Source: Advenella mimigardefordensis DPN7 (GTDB taxonomy: Bacteria > Pseudomonadota > Gammaproteobacteria > Burkholderiales > Burkholderiaceae_B). From it: a DNA stretch of 64,000 bases. Shown here in pieces: positions 45,254 to 55,278 of the stretch. Each line of letters opens with the position of its first letter. Position 1 is the stretch's first letter. Where the stretch lies: the NCBI RefSeq assembly GCF_000521505.1, contig NZ_CP003915.1:4464001-4528000 (forward strand). Reading direction: 5' to 3'. A program made the translations under genes and the position numbers. The notes beneath the pieces were generated by a model that had not been told where the DNA came from, did no database searches, and was given only the letters and a program-made list of their open reading frames with translations.

Positions 45254-46314
45254 TATTTGGCTACCCAGGCGTTATAACGCTGCTCCAGAGACACACCGTT
45301 ATCAATCCAGAAGTTCACATCCAGCGCAATGGCATTCTTTTCGTTGTCCGGGGCGGTTGGCATATCGGCCAGATATTTTTTGTCGATCAGGCCGATGGCC
45401 TTTTTATTAACGGCACCATAGGCGATATTTTCGGCATATACTTTCTGGGTTTCGGGCTTGCTGGCAAAAGCGATGAATTTCATTGTTTCTGCCTTGTTGG
45501 CGCTGCCTTTGGGGATGGCCCAATAATCCAGATCATAAACGCTGCCGTCCCAGACCACTTTCAGGTTTTTACCTTCACGGGCCGCCTGGGAGATCCTGCC
45601 ATTATAGGCAGAAGTCATGACCACATCGCCGGACACCAGATACTGCGCCGGCTGCGCACCAGACTCCCACCACTGGATATTAGGTTTGAGCTGATCCAGC
45701 TTGGCAAAGGCGCGGTCCACCCCTTGCGGCGTTGCCAGCACTTTGTACACTTCTTTGGGCGATACGCCATCGGCCATCAGGGCAATTTCAAGTGTATATT
45801 TGGCACCCTTGCGCAAGCCACGCTTGCCGGGGTATTTTTTTACGTCCCAGAAGTCGGCCCAGCTTTTAGGTGCATTGTCCTTGAATTTGTCAGCATTGTA
45901 GGAAAGCGCCACAGACCATACGAACATCCCCACACCGCAATCCTTGTCGGTCGCCGCTTCGGTAAAATCGGCTTTGTTGCCGATCACACTCCAGTCTATG
46001 GGCTCGAACAGGCCCTCTTCACAGCCGCGCACCAGTTCAGGGCTTTCCACTTCCACCGCATCCCAGCTCACGCTGTTGGTGTCTACCATGGCCTTGATCT
46101 TGGCCTGCTCGCCATTATATTCGGCAGCAGTAATTTTCGTGCCCGTTGCCTTTTCATACGGACCGTAATAGGCCTTTTCCTGCGCGGTTTTATTATCTCC
46201 GCCGAAGGATACCAGGGTCAGGCTCGTCGCCGCGTACACGGCACCTGCGCTCAGCCCCAGACACGTCGCGACCGCCGTGCGTAACAGCGCCGTTTTGATT
46301 ATTGTCTTTTTCAT
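45253..46314 (-). CDS. Polyamine-type ABC transporter substrate-binding protein
   Basis: Periplasmic receptor of the PotD/PotF class. From the ATG at 46314 (ribosome site GGAGAG upstream) it has 353 residues with a signal peptide ending near AVYAA (residue 28). The mature part starts SLTLVSFGGDNKTAQEKAYYGPYEKATG; the C-terminal SLEQRYNAWVAK and the KKYPGKRGLRKGAKYTLEIALMADG stretch are typical. Its ligand pocket residues are not checked. Confidence 0.92.
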   Translation of the reverse strand: MKKTIIKTALLRTAVATCLGLSAGAVYAATSLTLVSFGGDNKTAQEKAYYGPYEKATGTKITAAEYNGEQAKIKAMVDTNSVSWDAVEVESPELVRGCEEGLFEPIDWSVIGNKADFTEAATDKDCGVGMFVWSVALSYNADKFKDNAPKSWADFWDVKKYPGKRGLRKGAKYTLEIALMADGVSPKEVYKVLATPQGVDRAFAKLDQLKPNIQWWESGAQPAQYLVSGDVVMTSAYNGRISQAAREGKNLKVVWDGSVYDLDYWAIPKGSANKAETMKFIAFASKPETQKVYAENIAYGAVNKKAIGLIDKKYLADMPTAPDNEKNAIALDVNFWIDNGVSLEQRYNAWVAK

Positions 46315-46339
46315 TTGCCACTCTCCACATAAAAGGTTG

Positions 46340-47464
46340 TTATACCGCTGCCGTCTTCTCGATGGGATCCAGAAGCCGTACAAACTCGTGATTCCAGCCC
46401 AGAGCAACGGTATCGCCTACCGCGATTTTCTCCCGTACCTGCGACACCGGCTGTTTCACCACAAAATCGGGATCGCCGTTGATGACCAGTCGAACCCGCA
46501 CGTGATCGCCCAGATAAATGACTTCCTGCACCCTGCCCTGGCAGCGCACATCCGTCGAATTTTCCGCAGGATTGAGTGCGATACGCTCGGGACGAATGGA
46601 AACGGACACGCGGTCACCCACCTTCATGCCCAATTGTTGCCTGCCCTGGATTTGCATACCGCTATCCAGATTAACGGTGGCCTGACGCGACCCGGCCTGA
46701 GTAATGGTGCCGTGGGTGCGGTTGTTCTCACCAATAAAGCCGGCAACAAAAGCGGTATCGGGCGCCTCGTAGATATCCTGGGGAGAACCAATCTGCTGAA
46801 CCATGCCGTCGTGAAAAACGGCGACGCGATCCGACATGGTGAGCGCCTCATCCTGATCATGCGTGACATAAACAACCGTGACGCCCAGTTCGCCATGCAG
46901 CCGTTTGATTTCCAGCTGCATATGTTCGCGCAGCTGTTTATCCAGCGCCCCCAGCGGTTCATCCATCAGCACCAGTTCGGGCTCGAAAACCAGCGCCCGG
47001 GCCAGGGCCACGCGCTGTTGCTGACCGCCCGACAACTGCGCAGGGTAACGTTTTTCCATGCCATCGAGCTGCACCATGGCCAGCGCCGTTTTTACTTTTT
47101 GCTGCTGGGCTGCGGCGTCAAATTTGCGCACTTTAAGCGGAAAGGCCACGTTTTCCTGAACCGTCATATGCGGAAACAGGGCGTAATTCTGAAAGACCAT
47201 GCCGATATTGCGTTTGTGAGGTGGCAGGTTGTCGATTTGCTCGCCCGCCAGTTCAATGGTGCCGGACGTGGGTGTTTCGAAACCAGCCAGCATCATAAGC
47301 GTGGTGGTTTTACCTGAGCCTGAAGGACCCAGCAGCGTCAGAAATTCGCCTTGCCGGATGTCCAGATTCAGATGCCTGACCACCTGATTTTTGCCGTCAT
47401 AACTCTTGCGTACGTTTTTAAAACGCACCAGAGGATCGTTGTTATTCGCAGATGCTGCAAACAT
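46340..47464 (-). CDS. Polyamine-type ABC transporter ATP-binding protein (PotA class)
   Basis: Cytoplasmic ATPase of the importer, 374 residues from the ATG at 47464; an upstream ATG at 47488 would add eight. Walker A GPSGSGKTTT is at 46-55, the signature LSGGQQQRVALARAL near 137 and Walker B LVLMDEPLGALD follow, with the switch His in VTHDQDEALTMSD. The C-terminal TOBE-like region (about 240-374) is regulatory in PotA-class ATPases. It is the first gene of the transporter unit and is preceded by the aminotransferase gene on the same strand. Confidence 0.93.
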   Translation of the reverse strand: MFAASANNNDPLVRFKNVRKSYDGKNQVVRHLNLDIRQGEFLTLLGPSGSGKTTTLMMLAGFETPTSGTIELAGEQIDNLPPHKRNIGMVFQNYALFPHMTVQENVAFPLKVRKFDAAAQQQKVKTALAMVQLDGMEKRYPAQLSGGQQQRVALARALVFEPELVLMDEPLGALDKQLREHMQLEIKRLHGELGVTVVYVTHDQDEALTMSDRVAVFHDGMVQQIGSPQDIYEAPDTAFVAGFIGENNRTHGTITQAGSRQATVNLDSGMQIQGRQQLGMKVGDRVSVSIRPERIALNPAENSTDVRCQGRVQEVIYLGDHVRVRLVINGDPDFVVKQPVSQVREKIAVGDTVALGWNHEFVRLLDPIEKTAAV

Positions 47465-47633
47465 AAGCCTTGCTTCTCCCAGTATCACTCATGCAGCGAC
47501 AGGCCCCGCGCCGGACGACGCCGCCGCCGTCCGGCGCATGTCATTGTGTAGCACATGGTAAACACATCTGCAATATTTCACATGCGTTCACCCGGCTGCA
47601 TCCCGCCAGAGTTGCAGCCCGGAGGTTACCGGC

Positions 47634-49004
47634 TTACGACCGGAGCGACTGCTGGGTGGCATCCAGCGCCTGTGCAACCGTATCAACCAGCGTATCCACT
47701 TGCTGGGCAGTGATGATCAACGGCGGGCAGAACGCCAGCGTATCGCCGATATTGCGCGTAATCACGCCCAGCTCCTGCAGCTTGCGCCCCACGGCCGTCC
47801 CCAGTTGCCCAGGCGTTGCCAACGCCGTTTTGGCCGCCTTGTCCGTCACCAGCTCCACACCTGCGATCAGGCCCACGCCACGCACCTCCCCCACCAGCGG
47901 ATGGTCGCTCAGGCCGGCCAGCCGCTGCTGCAGGTGCGCACCGGTCTCTGACGCATTTTGTACAAGATTTCTTTCGCGAATGATATTCACGTTTTCCTGA
48001 CCCACGGCAACCGCCACCGGATGGCCGCCGGCCGTAAAGCCATGTCCCAGCACGCCCAGCTTGTTGCTTTCGTCGGCAATCGGATCAAACATGCGGCTGT
48101 TGAGCAGAATGGCCGACAGCGGCTGATAGGACGACGAAATCTGTTTGGACAGCACCATCACATCGGGTTTGATGTTGTAGGTTTCACTGGCAAACATCTT
48201 GCCGGTGCGTCCGAAACCGCAAATGACTTCGTCAGCCACCAGCAGCACATCATATTTGTTCAGTACGGCCTGGATTTTTTCCCAATAGGTTTTCGGCGGT
48301 ACGATGACGCCACCTGCACCCATGACGGGCTCGGCAAAGAAAGCGGCCACGGTATCCGGGCCTTCTTTGAGAATCAATGCCTCAAGGTCGGCCGCCATGC
48401 GGGTAGCGAATTCTTCTTCGGTTTCACCGTCTTTGCCTTCACGCCAGTAGTGCGGGCATGTCGTATGCAATACGCGCTCCAGCGGCAGGTCAAAACCTTT
48501 GTGATTGCCCGGCAGGCCGGTCAGGCTGGCCGATGCGATGGTGACCCCGTGATAGCCCTTATTACGGGCAATGAGTTTTTTCTTGTTCGGCAGGCCCAGC
48601 GCATTGGAGCGGTACCAGACCAGTTTCATGACGGTGTCATTGGCCTCCGAACCGGAGTTGGTAAAGAATACCTTGCTCATGGGCACCGGCGCCAGGTCAA
48701 TCAGGGTTTTGGCAAAACGAACGGCGGCGTCATGCGTTTTGTGGGTAAACAGGTGGTAGAACGGCAGGGTCTGCATCTGGCGCATGGCTGCATCCACCAG
48801 ACGCTGCTCGCTGAAACCGACAGCAACGCTCCACAGTCCGGCCATGGCTTCTATATATTTTTTGCCGTTCTCATCTTCAACATAAATGCCATCGCCGCGC
48901 GTGATGACCAACGGCCCCTGGGACGCATGCGTGATCGCATTCGTATAGGGATGCATATGAAAGGCAATGTCGTCACTGCCCTGCTGTGAAATTGAATTGC
49001 TCAT
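47634..49004 (-). CDS. Class III (omega-amino acid/diamine) aminotransferase
   Basis: PLP enzyme of 456 residues from the ATG at 49004 (GGAGATATC upstream). Family motifs include the small-domain opening YIEAMAGLWSVAVGFSE, the PLP-phosphate-contacting NSGSEANDTVMKLVW, the Asp of VADEVICGFGRTGK, and the PLP lysine K287 in VLSKQISSSYQPLSA. It resembles putrescine-pyruvate or beta-alanine-pyruvate transaminases (SpuC/OapT-like), consistent with the polyamine-type transporter immediately downstream. The amine specificity is inferred from position only. It is divergent from the gamma-glutamyltransferase gene. Confidence 0.9.
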   Translation of the reverse strand: MSNSISQQGSDDIAFHMHPYTNAITHASQGPLVITRGDGIYVEDENGKKYIEAMAGLWSVAVGFSEQRLVDAAMRQMQTLPFYHLFTHKTHDAAVRFAKTLIDLAPVPMSKVFFTNSGSEANDTVMKLVWYRSNALGLPNKKKLIARNKGYHGVTIASASLTGLPGNHKGFDLPLERVLHTTCPHYWREGKDGETEEEFATRMAADLEALILKEGPDTVAAFFAEPVMGAGGVIVPPKTYWEKIQAVLNKYDVLLVADEVICGFGRTGKMFASETYNIKPDVMVLSKQISSSYQPLSAILLNSRMFDPIADESNKLGVLGHGFTAGGHPVAVAVGQENVNIIRERNLVQNASETGAHLQQRLAGLSDHPLVGEVRGVGLIAGVELVTDKAAKTALATPGQLGTAVGRKLQELGVITRNIGDTLAFCPPLIITAQQVDTLVDTVAQALDATQQSLRS

Positions 49005-49319
49005 GATATCTCCAATCATCGATTGCGTCTGGGTCATGGTTATTATCCATGCTATCTGTCCGCTTGGCGAGTGCGCCGGTGGTTGTCCGGGAAATCACCG
49101 AAGGAATGGTCGCAGAGCGAGCGCTCTCGCCCCCCCGAAAAGCGACGCGAAATACCAGCCGCCCAGCGCCTGGCCATTCAGGCAAATGCACGTACCCCGC
49201 TGCGTGCCGGTGGCAGTTCCCTGATAATAAAGCTATGATTAGCGTATTCATATTGTCATAACACAGATGACATTGTTAAGTCCCGTCTTTGTTTAACCTA
49301 CAGAAGTGAACTATTTCCC
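49005..49319. other. Divergent promoter region aminotransferase / gamma-glutamyltransferase
   Basis: 315 bases between two outward-facing genes, with G+C-rich centre and more A+T-rich ends. No confident promoter, operator or hairpin was found, although promoters for both genes must lie here. Confidence 0.5.
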
Positions 49320-50909
49320 ATGTCCGATTTAAACTGGTCCTTCCCCTACCGCTCCCAGAAAATGCCCGTTTTTGCGCGTAATGTTGTCAGCACATCACAG
49401 CCGCTGGCGGCGCAGGCGGGGCTATCCATGCTGTACCGTGGCGGCAATGCGGTGGACAGCGCGCTGGCAACGGCCATCGCCCTGACCGTGGTGGAACCGG
49501 TAATGAACGGCATTGGTGGTGACCTGTTTGTACAAATCTGGCATGAAGGTAAGCTGTATGGACTGAGCGCCTGTGGCCGCTCGCCCGAAAAATGGACCTA
49601 CGATCTGTTTAAAGACCAGCCAAGTATGCCTGGCAGAGGATGGGGCACGGTTACCGTGCCCACGCAGGTGGCTGGCTGGCGCGCGCTGTCAGAGCGGTTT
49701 GGTAAGCTGCCCTTCGAGGAACTGTTTGAACCGGCCATCCGCTATGCAGAACAGGGCTTTATGGTTTCACCCACCATTTCACGCATCTGGGCACAACAGG
49801 CCGAGCCCTGCAAGGACCAGCCCGGGTTTGCCCAGGCCTTTATGCCTGACGGCCAAACGCCCAAGGCCGGACAGTTGTGGCGCTTTCCAGAGCAGGCCGC
49901 AACCCTGAACGATATTGCCCAAACCCGCGGCGACAGCTTTTATCGCGGCGCACTTGCAGAAAAAATTATTGCCTTTGCAGAGCAGACCGGCGGCTATCTG
50001 ACGGCTGCCGACCTGGATGGCGCCGCAGCAGAATGGGTTGAACCCATCAGCGCCAACTTCCGCGATCTGACCCTGCACGAGATTCCGCCCAACGGCCAGG
50101 GTATTGCCGCACTGATGGGTGTTGGCATCCTCAACACCTTCGACCTGGAATCCATGGGGCTGGACAGTCCCGATTTTTATCATGCAAGCATTGAAGCCAT
50201 GAAACTGGCATTTGCCGATTTGCATGAACATATTGCCGATCCTGCCCATATGACAACGATGGCGGCCGACCTGTTATCGCCAGCCTATCTGCAGGAGCGC
50301 GCCCGCCTGATCAATATGGATAAAGCCTCTACACCCGCGGCCGGCATGCCTGCCAATGGCGGCACCGTGTATATGACGGCCGCAGACCAGCACGGCACGA
50401 TGGTGTCGTTCATTCAGTCCAACTACCATGGCTTCGGATCCGGCGTGGTGGTGCCCGGCACCGGTATCGCACTGCATAACCGGGGCTGCGGCTTCAATCT
50501 GCGCCAGGGCCATGCCAACTGTGTCGGCCCCCGAAAAAAACCCATGCACACCATTATTCCCGGCTTTATCACCCGCCAGGGCGAGCCGCTGATGTCCTTC
50601 GGCGTGATGGGCGGCAGCATGCAGGCGCAGGGCCATGTTCAGATGGTGGCACGTCTGGGGGCTTTCGGACAAAATCCGCAAGCCATGAGCGATGCGCCAC
50701 GCTTCCGTGTGGAAAACGGTCCCGTTGTGTATCTGGAAGCCCATACGCCCGAGGCAGTGGTCCAGAGCCTGCAAGCGCGTGGCCACCGGGTCACGGTGAC
50801 TGCCCCCGACAGCCTGGAGTTTGGCTCGGCGCAACTGATTTATAAAGCCGAGCATGGCTATTACGCCGCGTCCGACTCCCGCCGCGACGGCCAGGCCGTC
50901 GGTTTCTGA
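49320..50909 (+). CDS. Gamma-glutamyltransferase family protein (cytoplasmic YwrD type)
   Basis: N-terminal-nucleophile hydrolase of 529 residues that cleaves itself to create a catalytic threonine. The predicted nucleophile is T349 in NGGTVYMTAAD, and the donor/acceptor pocket includes the GGSMQAQGHVQM segment near 440. No signal peptide is present (start MSDLNWSFPYRSQKMP), unlike periplasmic GGT, so it is probably cytoplasmic. It could hydrolyse gamma-glutamyl amides such as gamma-glutamyl-GABA from polyamine breakdown, but glutathione or other amides are equally possible. The hutG-like gene follows after about 30 bases. Confidence 0.88.
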   Translation: MSDLNWSFPYRSQKMPVFARNVVSTSQPLAAQAGLSMLYRGGNAVDSALATAIALTVVEPVMNGIGGDLFVQIWHEGKLYGLSACGRSPEKWTYDLFKDQPSMPGRGWGTVTVPTQVAGWRALSERFGKLPFEELFEPAIRYAEQGFMVSPTISRIWAQQAEPCKDQPGFAQAFMPDGQTPKAGQLWRFPEQAATLNDIAQTRGDSFYRGALAEKIIAFAEQTGGYLTAADLDGAAAEWVEPISANFRDLTLHEIPPNGQGIAALMGVGILNTFDLESMGLDSPDFYHASIEAMKLAFADLHEHIADPAHMTTMAADLLSPAYLQERARLINMDKASTPAAGMPANGGTVYMTAADQHGTMVSFIQSNYHGFGSGVVVPGTGIALHNRGCGFNLRQGHANCVGPRKKPMHTIIPGFITRQGEPLMSFGVMGGSMQAQGHVQMVARLGAFGQNPQAMSDAPRFRVENGPVVYLEAHTPEAVVQSLQARGHRVTVTAPDSLEFGSAQLIYKAEHGYYAASDSRRDGQAVGF

Positions 50910-50939
50910 CGCAGCACCGAACAACCCAATGGAGTGACC

Positions 50940-51737
50940 ATGCCGGACCCGATTTTTTCCCTGCAGCAAGGCACTATCCCTCTGCTCATCTCCATTCCCC
51001 ATATGGGGACCACGCTGGAGCCGCAGATTGCCGAGAACTTCACGCAAGTGGCCGGGTTCGTCGATGATACCGACTGGCATCTGGATCGGCTATACAGCTT
51101 CGCCAGAGACGGCGGTGCCTCGTTTCTGACGCCGGTCTATTCACGCTACATTATTGACCTGAACCGTCCGCCCGATGATGAAAATCTGTACCCGGGTCAG
51201 GACACCACCGGCCTGTGCCCCGTGGACACCTTTGACAAAGAGCCGCTGTACCTGACGGGACGCGAGCCCTCTGAGCAGGAAAAGCAACGGCGCCGGCAGC
51301 TATTCTGGGAACCCTACCACGCGGCCCTGCAGGCCGAGCTGCAGCGCATCCGCCAGAAACATGGCTATGCGGTGCTGTGGGAAGCGCATTCCATCCGGTC
51401 CGAGATCAGCCGTTTTTTCCCCGGCAAACTGACAGACTTCAATTTCGGTACCGCCAATAACCAAAGCGCTCATCCGCAGCTGTGCTCGGTGCTGGCGCAA
51501 CAAATCGAACAGGACGGGCAGTTTACTGCTGCCGCCAACGGTCGCTTCAAGGGCGGCTATATCACCCGCCAGTATGGCAATCCGGCACAACGTATTCACG
51601 CCGTACAACTGGAACTGACTCAGATTGCCTATATGGAGGAGTCACGGCCCTTTGCGTACGACGAGGCCAAAGCGGCCCGGGTCACACCCCTGCTGCAGCA
51701 GGCGCTGGAAACCACGCTGCGCTACGCACAAATGTGA
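50940..51737 (+). CDS. hutG: N-formylglutamate amidohydrolase
   Basis: Zinc-type hydrolase of 265 residues that releases glutamate from N-formylglutamate in histidine catabolism, HutG type II. The ATG at 50940 has a Shine-Dalgarno GGAG five bases upstream; a GTG at 50934 is possible. Signatures are LISIPHMGTTLE (metal His), GFVDDTDWHLDRLY, YSRYIIDLNRP, LWEAHSIRSEI (metal His) and GRFKGGYITRQYG. No other hut genes lie in the window, so it may serve amide hydrolysis other than histidine breakdown. It is co-directional with the gamma-glutamyltransferase gene, 30 bases downstream. Confidence 0.88.
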   Translation: MPDPIFSLQQGTIPLLISIPHMGTTLEPQIAENFTQVAGFVDDTDWHLDRLYSFARDGGASFLTPVYSRYIIDLNRPPDDENLYPGQDTTGLCPVDTFDKEPLYLTGREPSEQEKQRRRQLFWEPYHAALQAELQRIRQKHGYAVLWEAHSIRSEISRFFPGKLTDFNFGTANNQSAHPQLCSVLAQQIEQDGQFTAAANGRFKGGYITRQYGNPAQRIHAVQLELTQIAYMEESRPFAYDEAKAARVTPLLQQALETTLRYAQM

Positions 51738-51919
51738 GCAAGACGCGACGGCCCAAACAAGGCGCTCTCCCTTATCACACCGCTTCCTTATCACACCGCT
51801 CCCGTATCACGACGGAACAACGCTGCACCAGGCGAAGACCCGTTCTTTCAGATAAAACACGATTGAAATACCACGCCTGAAATAACGATAGCCCGCATCA
51901 CCTATGACGGCACCAACGA

Positions 51920-51946
51920 CAAGGGGCACCTCACCGGCGCCCCTTG
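51920..51946. terminator. Possible bidirectional terminator between hutG and tctA
   Basis: Perfect 8-base arms CAAGGGGC (51920-51927) and GCCCCTTG (51939-51946) in the gap of two convergent genes. The T-run is weak. Confidence 0.5.
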
Positions 51947-51984
51947 CTTCATATTATGGCTATAAGCCAGACGATCACTGCGGA

Positions 51985-53526
51985 TTATGCATCATCGCCT
52001 GCCGCCTGATCCAGCAGCTTTTTGCCCTTACGGCTGAACCTGCGCATCACCAGAGGCAACAGCACGACTGCTGCCGATGCGATCCACAGACCGACTGAAA
52101 TATTGCTCTCGACCAAAATCGTGGGATCACCATTGGTAATGGACAGGGCACGGCGCAGGTTTTGTTCCATCATATCGCCCAGCACCACACCCAGCACCAG
52201 CGGCGCCATGGGAAGTTCCATCTTGCGCAACCAGTAGCCAATGACACCGATAATCACAACCATCGTCAGATCAAAACTGCCCGCATTGATCGCATAGACC
52301 CCGATGAAACTGATACACAGAATACCCGGCACCAGCAACCAGCCTGGTACGGCCAGCACTTTGGAGAACACGCGCACCATGGGTACGTTCATGATAAAGA
52401 GCAGCACGTTGGCGATGAACAGCGACGCGATCAGGCCCCATACCAGTTCAGGCTTGGAGTCGAACAATACCGGACCCGGCGTGATGTTATACAGTGTGAG
52501 TGCGCCCATCATGACCGCAGTGGTGCCGGAACCGGGCACACCCAGCGTCAGCATCGGTACAAACGAACCAATCGCCGAACCGGTAGCGGCCGCTTCAGGT
52601 GCCACCAGCCCGCGCATATCACCCTTACCAAATTTGGCATTGGGATCCTTGTTTTCGATAATGCGTTTTTCCTGAGAGTAAGCCACCGCAGCCGCCACAC
52701 TGGCACCCGCGCCGGGCAGTACACCAACGAAAAAGCCGACAAAGGCGCTGCGCACGACGCTCCACCAGGTGAAGGCCAGCTCTTTCAGATTGAACAGCTT
52801 GCGACCACTGGAATCGACTTCCACATGCTGACCACCCATGACTTTCTCAAGCATTTCCAGCAGCTCAGCCACGGCAAACAAACCGATAACCACCACCACA
52901 AACTCAATACCATCGGCCAGATGCACGGAGTCAAAGGTGTAGCGATAGACGCCGGAGTTGGAGTCGACGCCAACCACAGAAATCGCCAGGCCAAGCATGG
53001 CAGCCAGGGTGCCCTTGACGGGTTTTTTACCCAGCAGGCTGGTCAGGCAGCAGAACGAAAAAACCATCAGAACAAAATATTCGGGCGGACCAAAGGCCAG
53101 GGCCCAGCGTGCCAGCAATGGTGCCAGCAACATAATACCGACCACGGACACCGTCGCACCAAAGAAGGCAGACCAGGCAGACAGGGACAGTGCAACGTTA
53201 GCCAGACCCTGACGCGCCAGCGGATAACCGTCAAGTGTGGTCATGATCGCACTGGCTTCACCCGGCACATTCAGCAGAATCGACGTAATCCGGCCACCAT
53301 ATTCGGCACCCACATACACGGCAGCCAGCAGAATCAGGGCCGATTCAGGCGGAAAATTCATGGCAAACGCCAGCGGAATCAGCATGGCGACGCCATTGAT
53401 GGGACCCAGGCCGGGCAAGACACCCACCAGCGTGCCCAGAAAAGCGCCGACCGCAGCAATCAGCAGATTGCTCCAGGTCATGGCAACGCCGAAACCGATT
53501 GATAAATGATCGAGTAAGCCGCTCAT
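51985..53526 (-). CDS. tctA: Tripartite tricarboxylate transporter large membrane subunit TctA
   Basis: Multi-pass inner-membrane subunit (513 residues) of a TTT-family importer. The hallmark glycine/proline-rich repeats GTLVGVLPGLGPINGVAMLIPLAF near the N-terminus and FVGVLPGAGASVAAAVAYSQEK near 275 are the two inverted-repeat signature motifs. It overlaps tctB by 4 bases, so the pair is coupled. Citrate or another carboxylate is the likely substrate by family. Confidence 0.94.
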   Translation of the reverse strand: MSGLLDHLSIGFGVAMTWSNLLIAAVGAFLGTLVGVLPGLGPINGVAMLIPLAFAMNFPPESALILLAAVYVGAEYGGRITSILLNVPGEASAIMTTLDGYPLARQGLANVALSLSAWSAFFGATVSVVGIMLLAPLLARWALAFGPPEYFVLMVFSFCCLTSLLGKKPVKGTLAAMLGLAISVVGVDSNSGVYRYTFDSVHLADGIEFVVVVIGLFAVAELLEMLEKVMGGQHVEVDSSGRKLFNLKELAFTWWSVVRSAFVGFFVGVLPGAGASVAAAVAYSQEKRIIENKDPNAKFGKGDMRGLVAPEAAATGSAIGSFVPMLTLGVPGSGTTAVMMGALTLYNITPGPVLFDSKPELVWGLIASLFIANVLLFIMNVPMVRVFSKVLAVPGWLLVPGILCISFIGVYAINAGSFDLTMVVIIGVIGYWLRKMELPMAPLVLGVVLGDMMEQNLRRALSITNGDPTILVESNISVGLWIASAAVVLLPLVMRRFSRKGKKLLDQAAGDDA

Positions 53527-53960
53527 AGCAGGCCCTCCAGAATGCCTGTTGGCAGCACGACATCAAGCGCACGGTCAAACAGGAAGAAAAACAAAACACC
53601 CATGATCGCCCCCCCGATCAGGCACTTGATCCAGGTGCCACCGAACAGGCGACCAACCAGCACGGTCATAATCGTTGTCGCGATAATAAAACCGAGCCAC
53701 TGAAACAGGAAGGCGTAACCCAGGGCGACCAGCACCATCAGGAAAATACGGCCGTTGGCACCGGGCGGATTGGCCTCGGCGCTGAATTCGTTCTTGTAGA
53801 TCAGCCATAGGCCACACAGGCCGATGACCAGCGCAATCAGCAAGGGAAAGGCACGCGGGCCAACAGGTTCATACGATACGGGCGCTTCCAGGTTCCAGCC
53901 AAAGACGGTCAGGAAGATGGCAAGCCCCAGGGATACAATCCCCAATATGCGATCATTCAT
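53523..53960 (-). CDS. tctB: Tripartite tricarboxylate transporter small membrane subunit TctB
   Basis: 145-residue protein with four hydrophobic helices (LGIVSLGLAIFLTVFGW, FPLLIALVIGLCGLWLIY, FLMVLVALGYAFLFQWLGFIIATTIMTVLVG and IGGAIMGVLFFFLFDRAL). This size and topology define TctB. It lies between tctC (about 90-base gap) and tctA. Confidence 0.92.
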   Translation of the reverse strand: MNDRILGIVSLGLAIFLTVFGWNLEAPVSYEPVGPRAFPLLIALVIGLCGLWLIYKNEFSAEANPPGANGRIFLMVLVALGYAFLFQWLGFIIATTIMTVLVGRLFGGTWIKCLIGGAIMGVLFFFLFDRALDVVLPTGILEGLL

Positions 53961-54048
53961 GGTGGTAGTTCCAGACAGATATTGTCACGGCGCGAGAGCG
54001 CCTGCCGCTGCCGGGACCATACCCGGAACAGCGGTCAGAGTGGCATTA

Positions 54049-55044
54049 TTATTTTTTAATCAGGCCAAATGAATCGGCCAGTTTCCGGTAGTCGGCAACC
54101 TGTTGCTTGACGTAAGCGTCCAGGTCGGCGCCGGTTTTATCAAAGGGGAACAAACCCTGTTGTTCACGCAATTTGGCAAAGCCCCCGTCAGCACCCATTT
54201 TCTTGAATGCGTCCAGCCAGAAGTTGTAATCGGCGTCGGAGACTTTAGGGCCTACGTAGTAGCCACGGATGATCGGCCACTGGATATCGTAGCCCTGTTC
54301 CTTGGCAGTAGGAACATCCTTGAATTTGCCCTCAAGACGTTTGTCATTGAACACGGCCAGCACTTTGATCGGCGCGCCGCCTTCGAGCATGGTGAAGGCT
54401 TCAGCCGCATCACCCATATAGGCCTGGATATGGCCGCCGCGCAGCGCAGTCACCGACTCGCCACCGCCTTCAAAGGCCACGAAACGCATTTTCTTGTAGT
54501 CCACACCCGCAGCCTTGGCTGTGAGTGCTGCTTTCATCCAGTCCTGGCTGCCAACCGTACCGCCGGCGCCCAGCACAATCTTGGTCGGATCATCCTTGAA
54601 AGCCTGCATGAGTGATTTCAGGTCGTTATAGGGAGAGTCATTGCGTACAACCACAACCCCATAATCGGTACCTACAGCAGCAAGCCAGCGAACATCGTTT
54701 TCGTTGTACTTGCCGAACTTGCCCTGGGCCAGGTTCAGCAGTGAACCACCGGAAAACGCGACGATAGCGCCACCTTCTGAGGGTTTTTGCGCAACCACGT
54801 TGTTATAGGCAACAGCACCGATACCACCAGGCATGTACACGATACGCATCGCACTTTTGAGCGCACCGCTTTGCTTGAGGCCTTCCTGCGCCAGACGGCA
54901 GGTCAGGTCAAAACCACCACCCGGCTGCGCCGGGGCGATACATTCAGGGCGACGGGGTTCGTCAGCAAACGCGGCCGGTGCCATCGCCAGCTGAGCAGCA
55001 ATGACAGAAGCGCCGAAGACTCGGGACAGGAAAGAAGAACGCAT
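54049..55044 (-). CDS. tctC: Tripartite tricarboxylate transporter periplasmic receptor TctC
   Basis: Periplasmic solute receptor (Bug-type), 331 residues from the ATG at 55044; a start at 55056 is also possible. The signal peptide (SRVFGASVIAAQLAMAPAAFA) precedes the mature ECIAPAQPGGGFDLTCR, where PGGGFD is the ligand-binding loop, and FSGGSLLNL and GAGGTVGSQDWMKAALTAKAAGVDY follow. It is the first gene of tctCBA and is separated from tctE by about 230 bases, where a TctD site would be expected. Confidence 0.92.
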   Translation of the reverse strand: MRSSFLSRVFGASVIAAQLAMAPAAFADEPRRPECIAPAQPGGGFDLTCRLAQEGLKQSGALKSAMRIVYMPGGIGAVAYNNVVAQKPSEGGAIVAFSGGSLLNLAQGKFGKYNENDVRWLAAVGTDYGVVVVRNDSPYNDLKSLMQAFKDDPTKIVLGAGGTVGSQDWMKAALTAKAAGVDYKKMRFVAFEGGGESVTALRGGHIQAYMGDAAEAFTMLEGGAPIKVLAVFNDKRLEGKFKDVPTAKEQGYDIQWPIIRGYYVGPKVSDADYNFWLDAFKKMGADGGFAKLREQQGLFPFDKTGADLDAYVKQQVADYRKLADSFGLIKK

Positions 55045-55278
55045 GGTTAGTCTCATCTTTATAATTAAATGGTAGGAATTGGCCAGGCCTGCATACAGCC
55101 TGACCAGCCGTTGCCGTCCGGTTTTGCCCGTTGCTCTGGCACGCTTGGCGCGCACTGCAACCTGACAAAATCCGGCCCTGCGTGTTGTACAACTGCCCTA
55201 ACACCCGGGATCACGGAACTTTGCGTACATTACAGATGGAACCTTTCGATTGCCTTTCAAATGTGGCATCTATGCTGT

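Noticed and set aside
52162..53502. 446-residue frame on the plus strand over tctA
   Set aside because: Gln/His-rich antisense shadow of tctA with no features.
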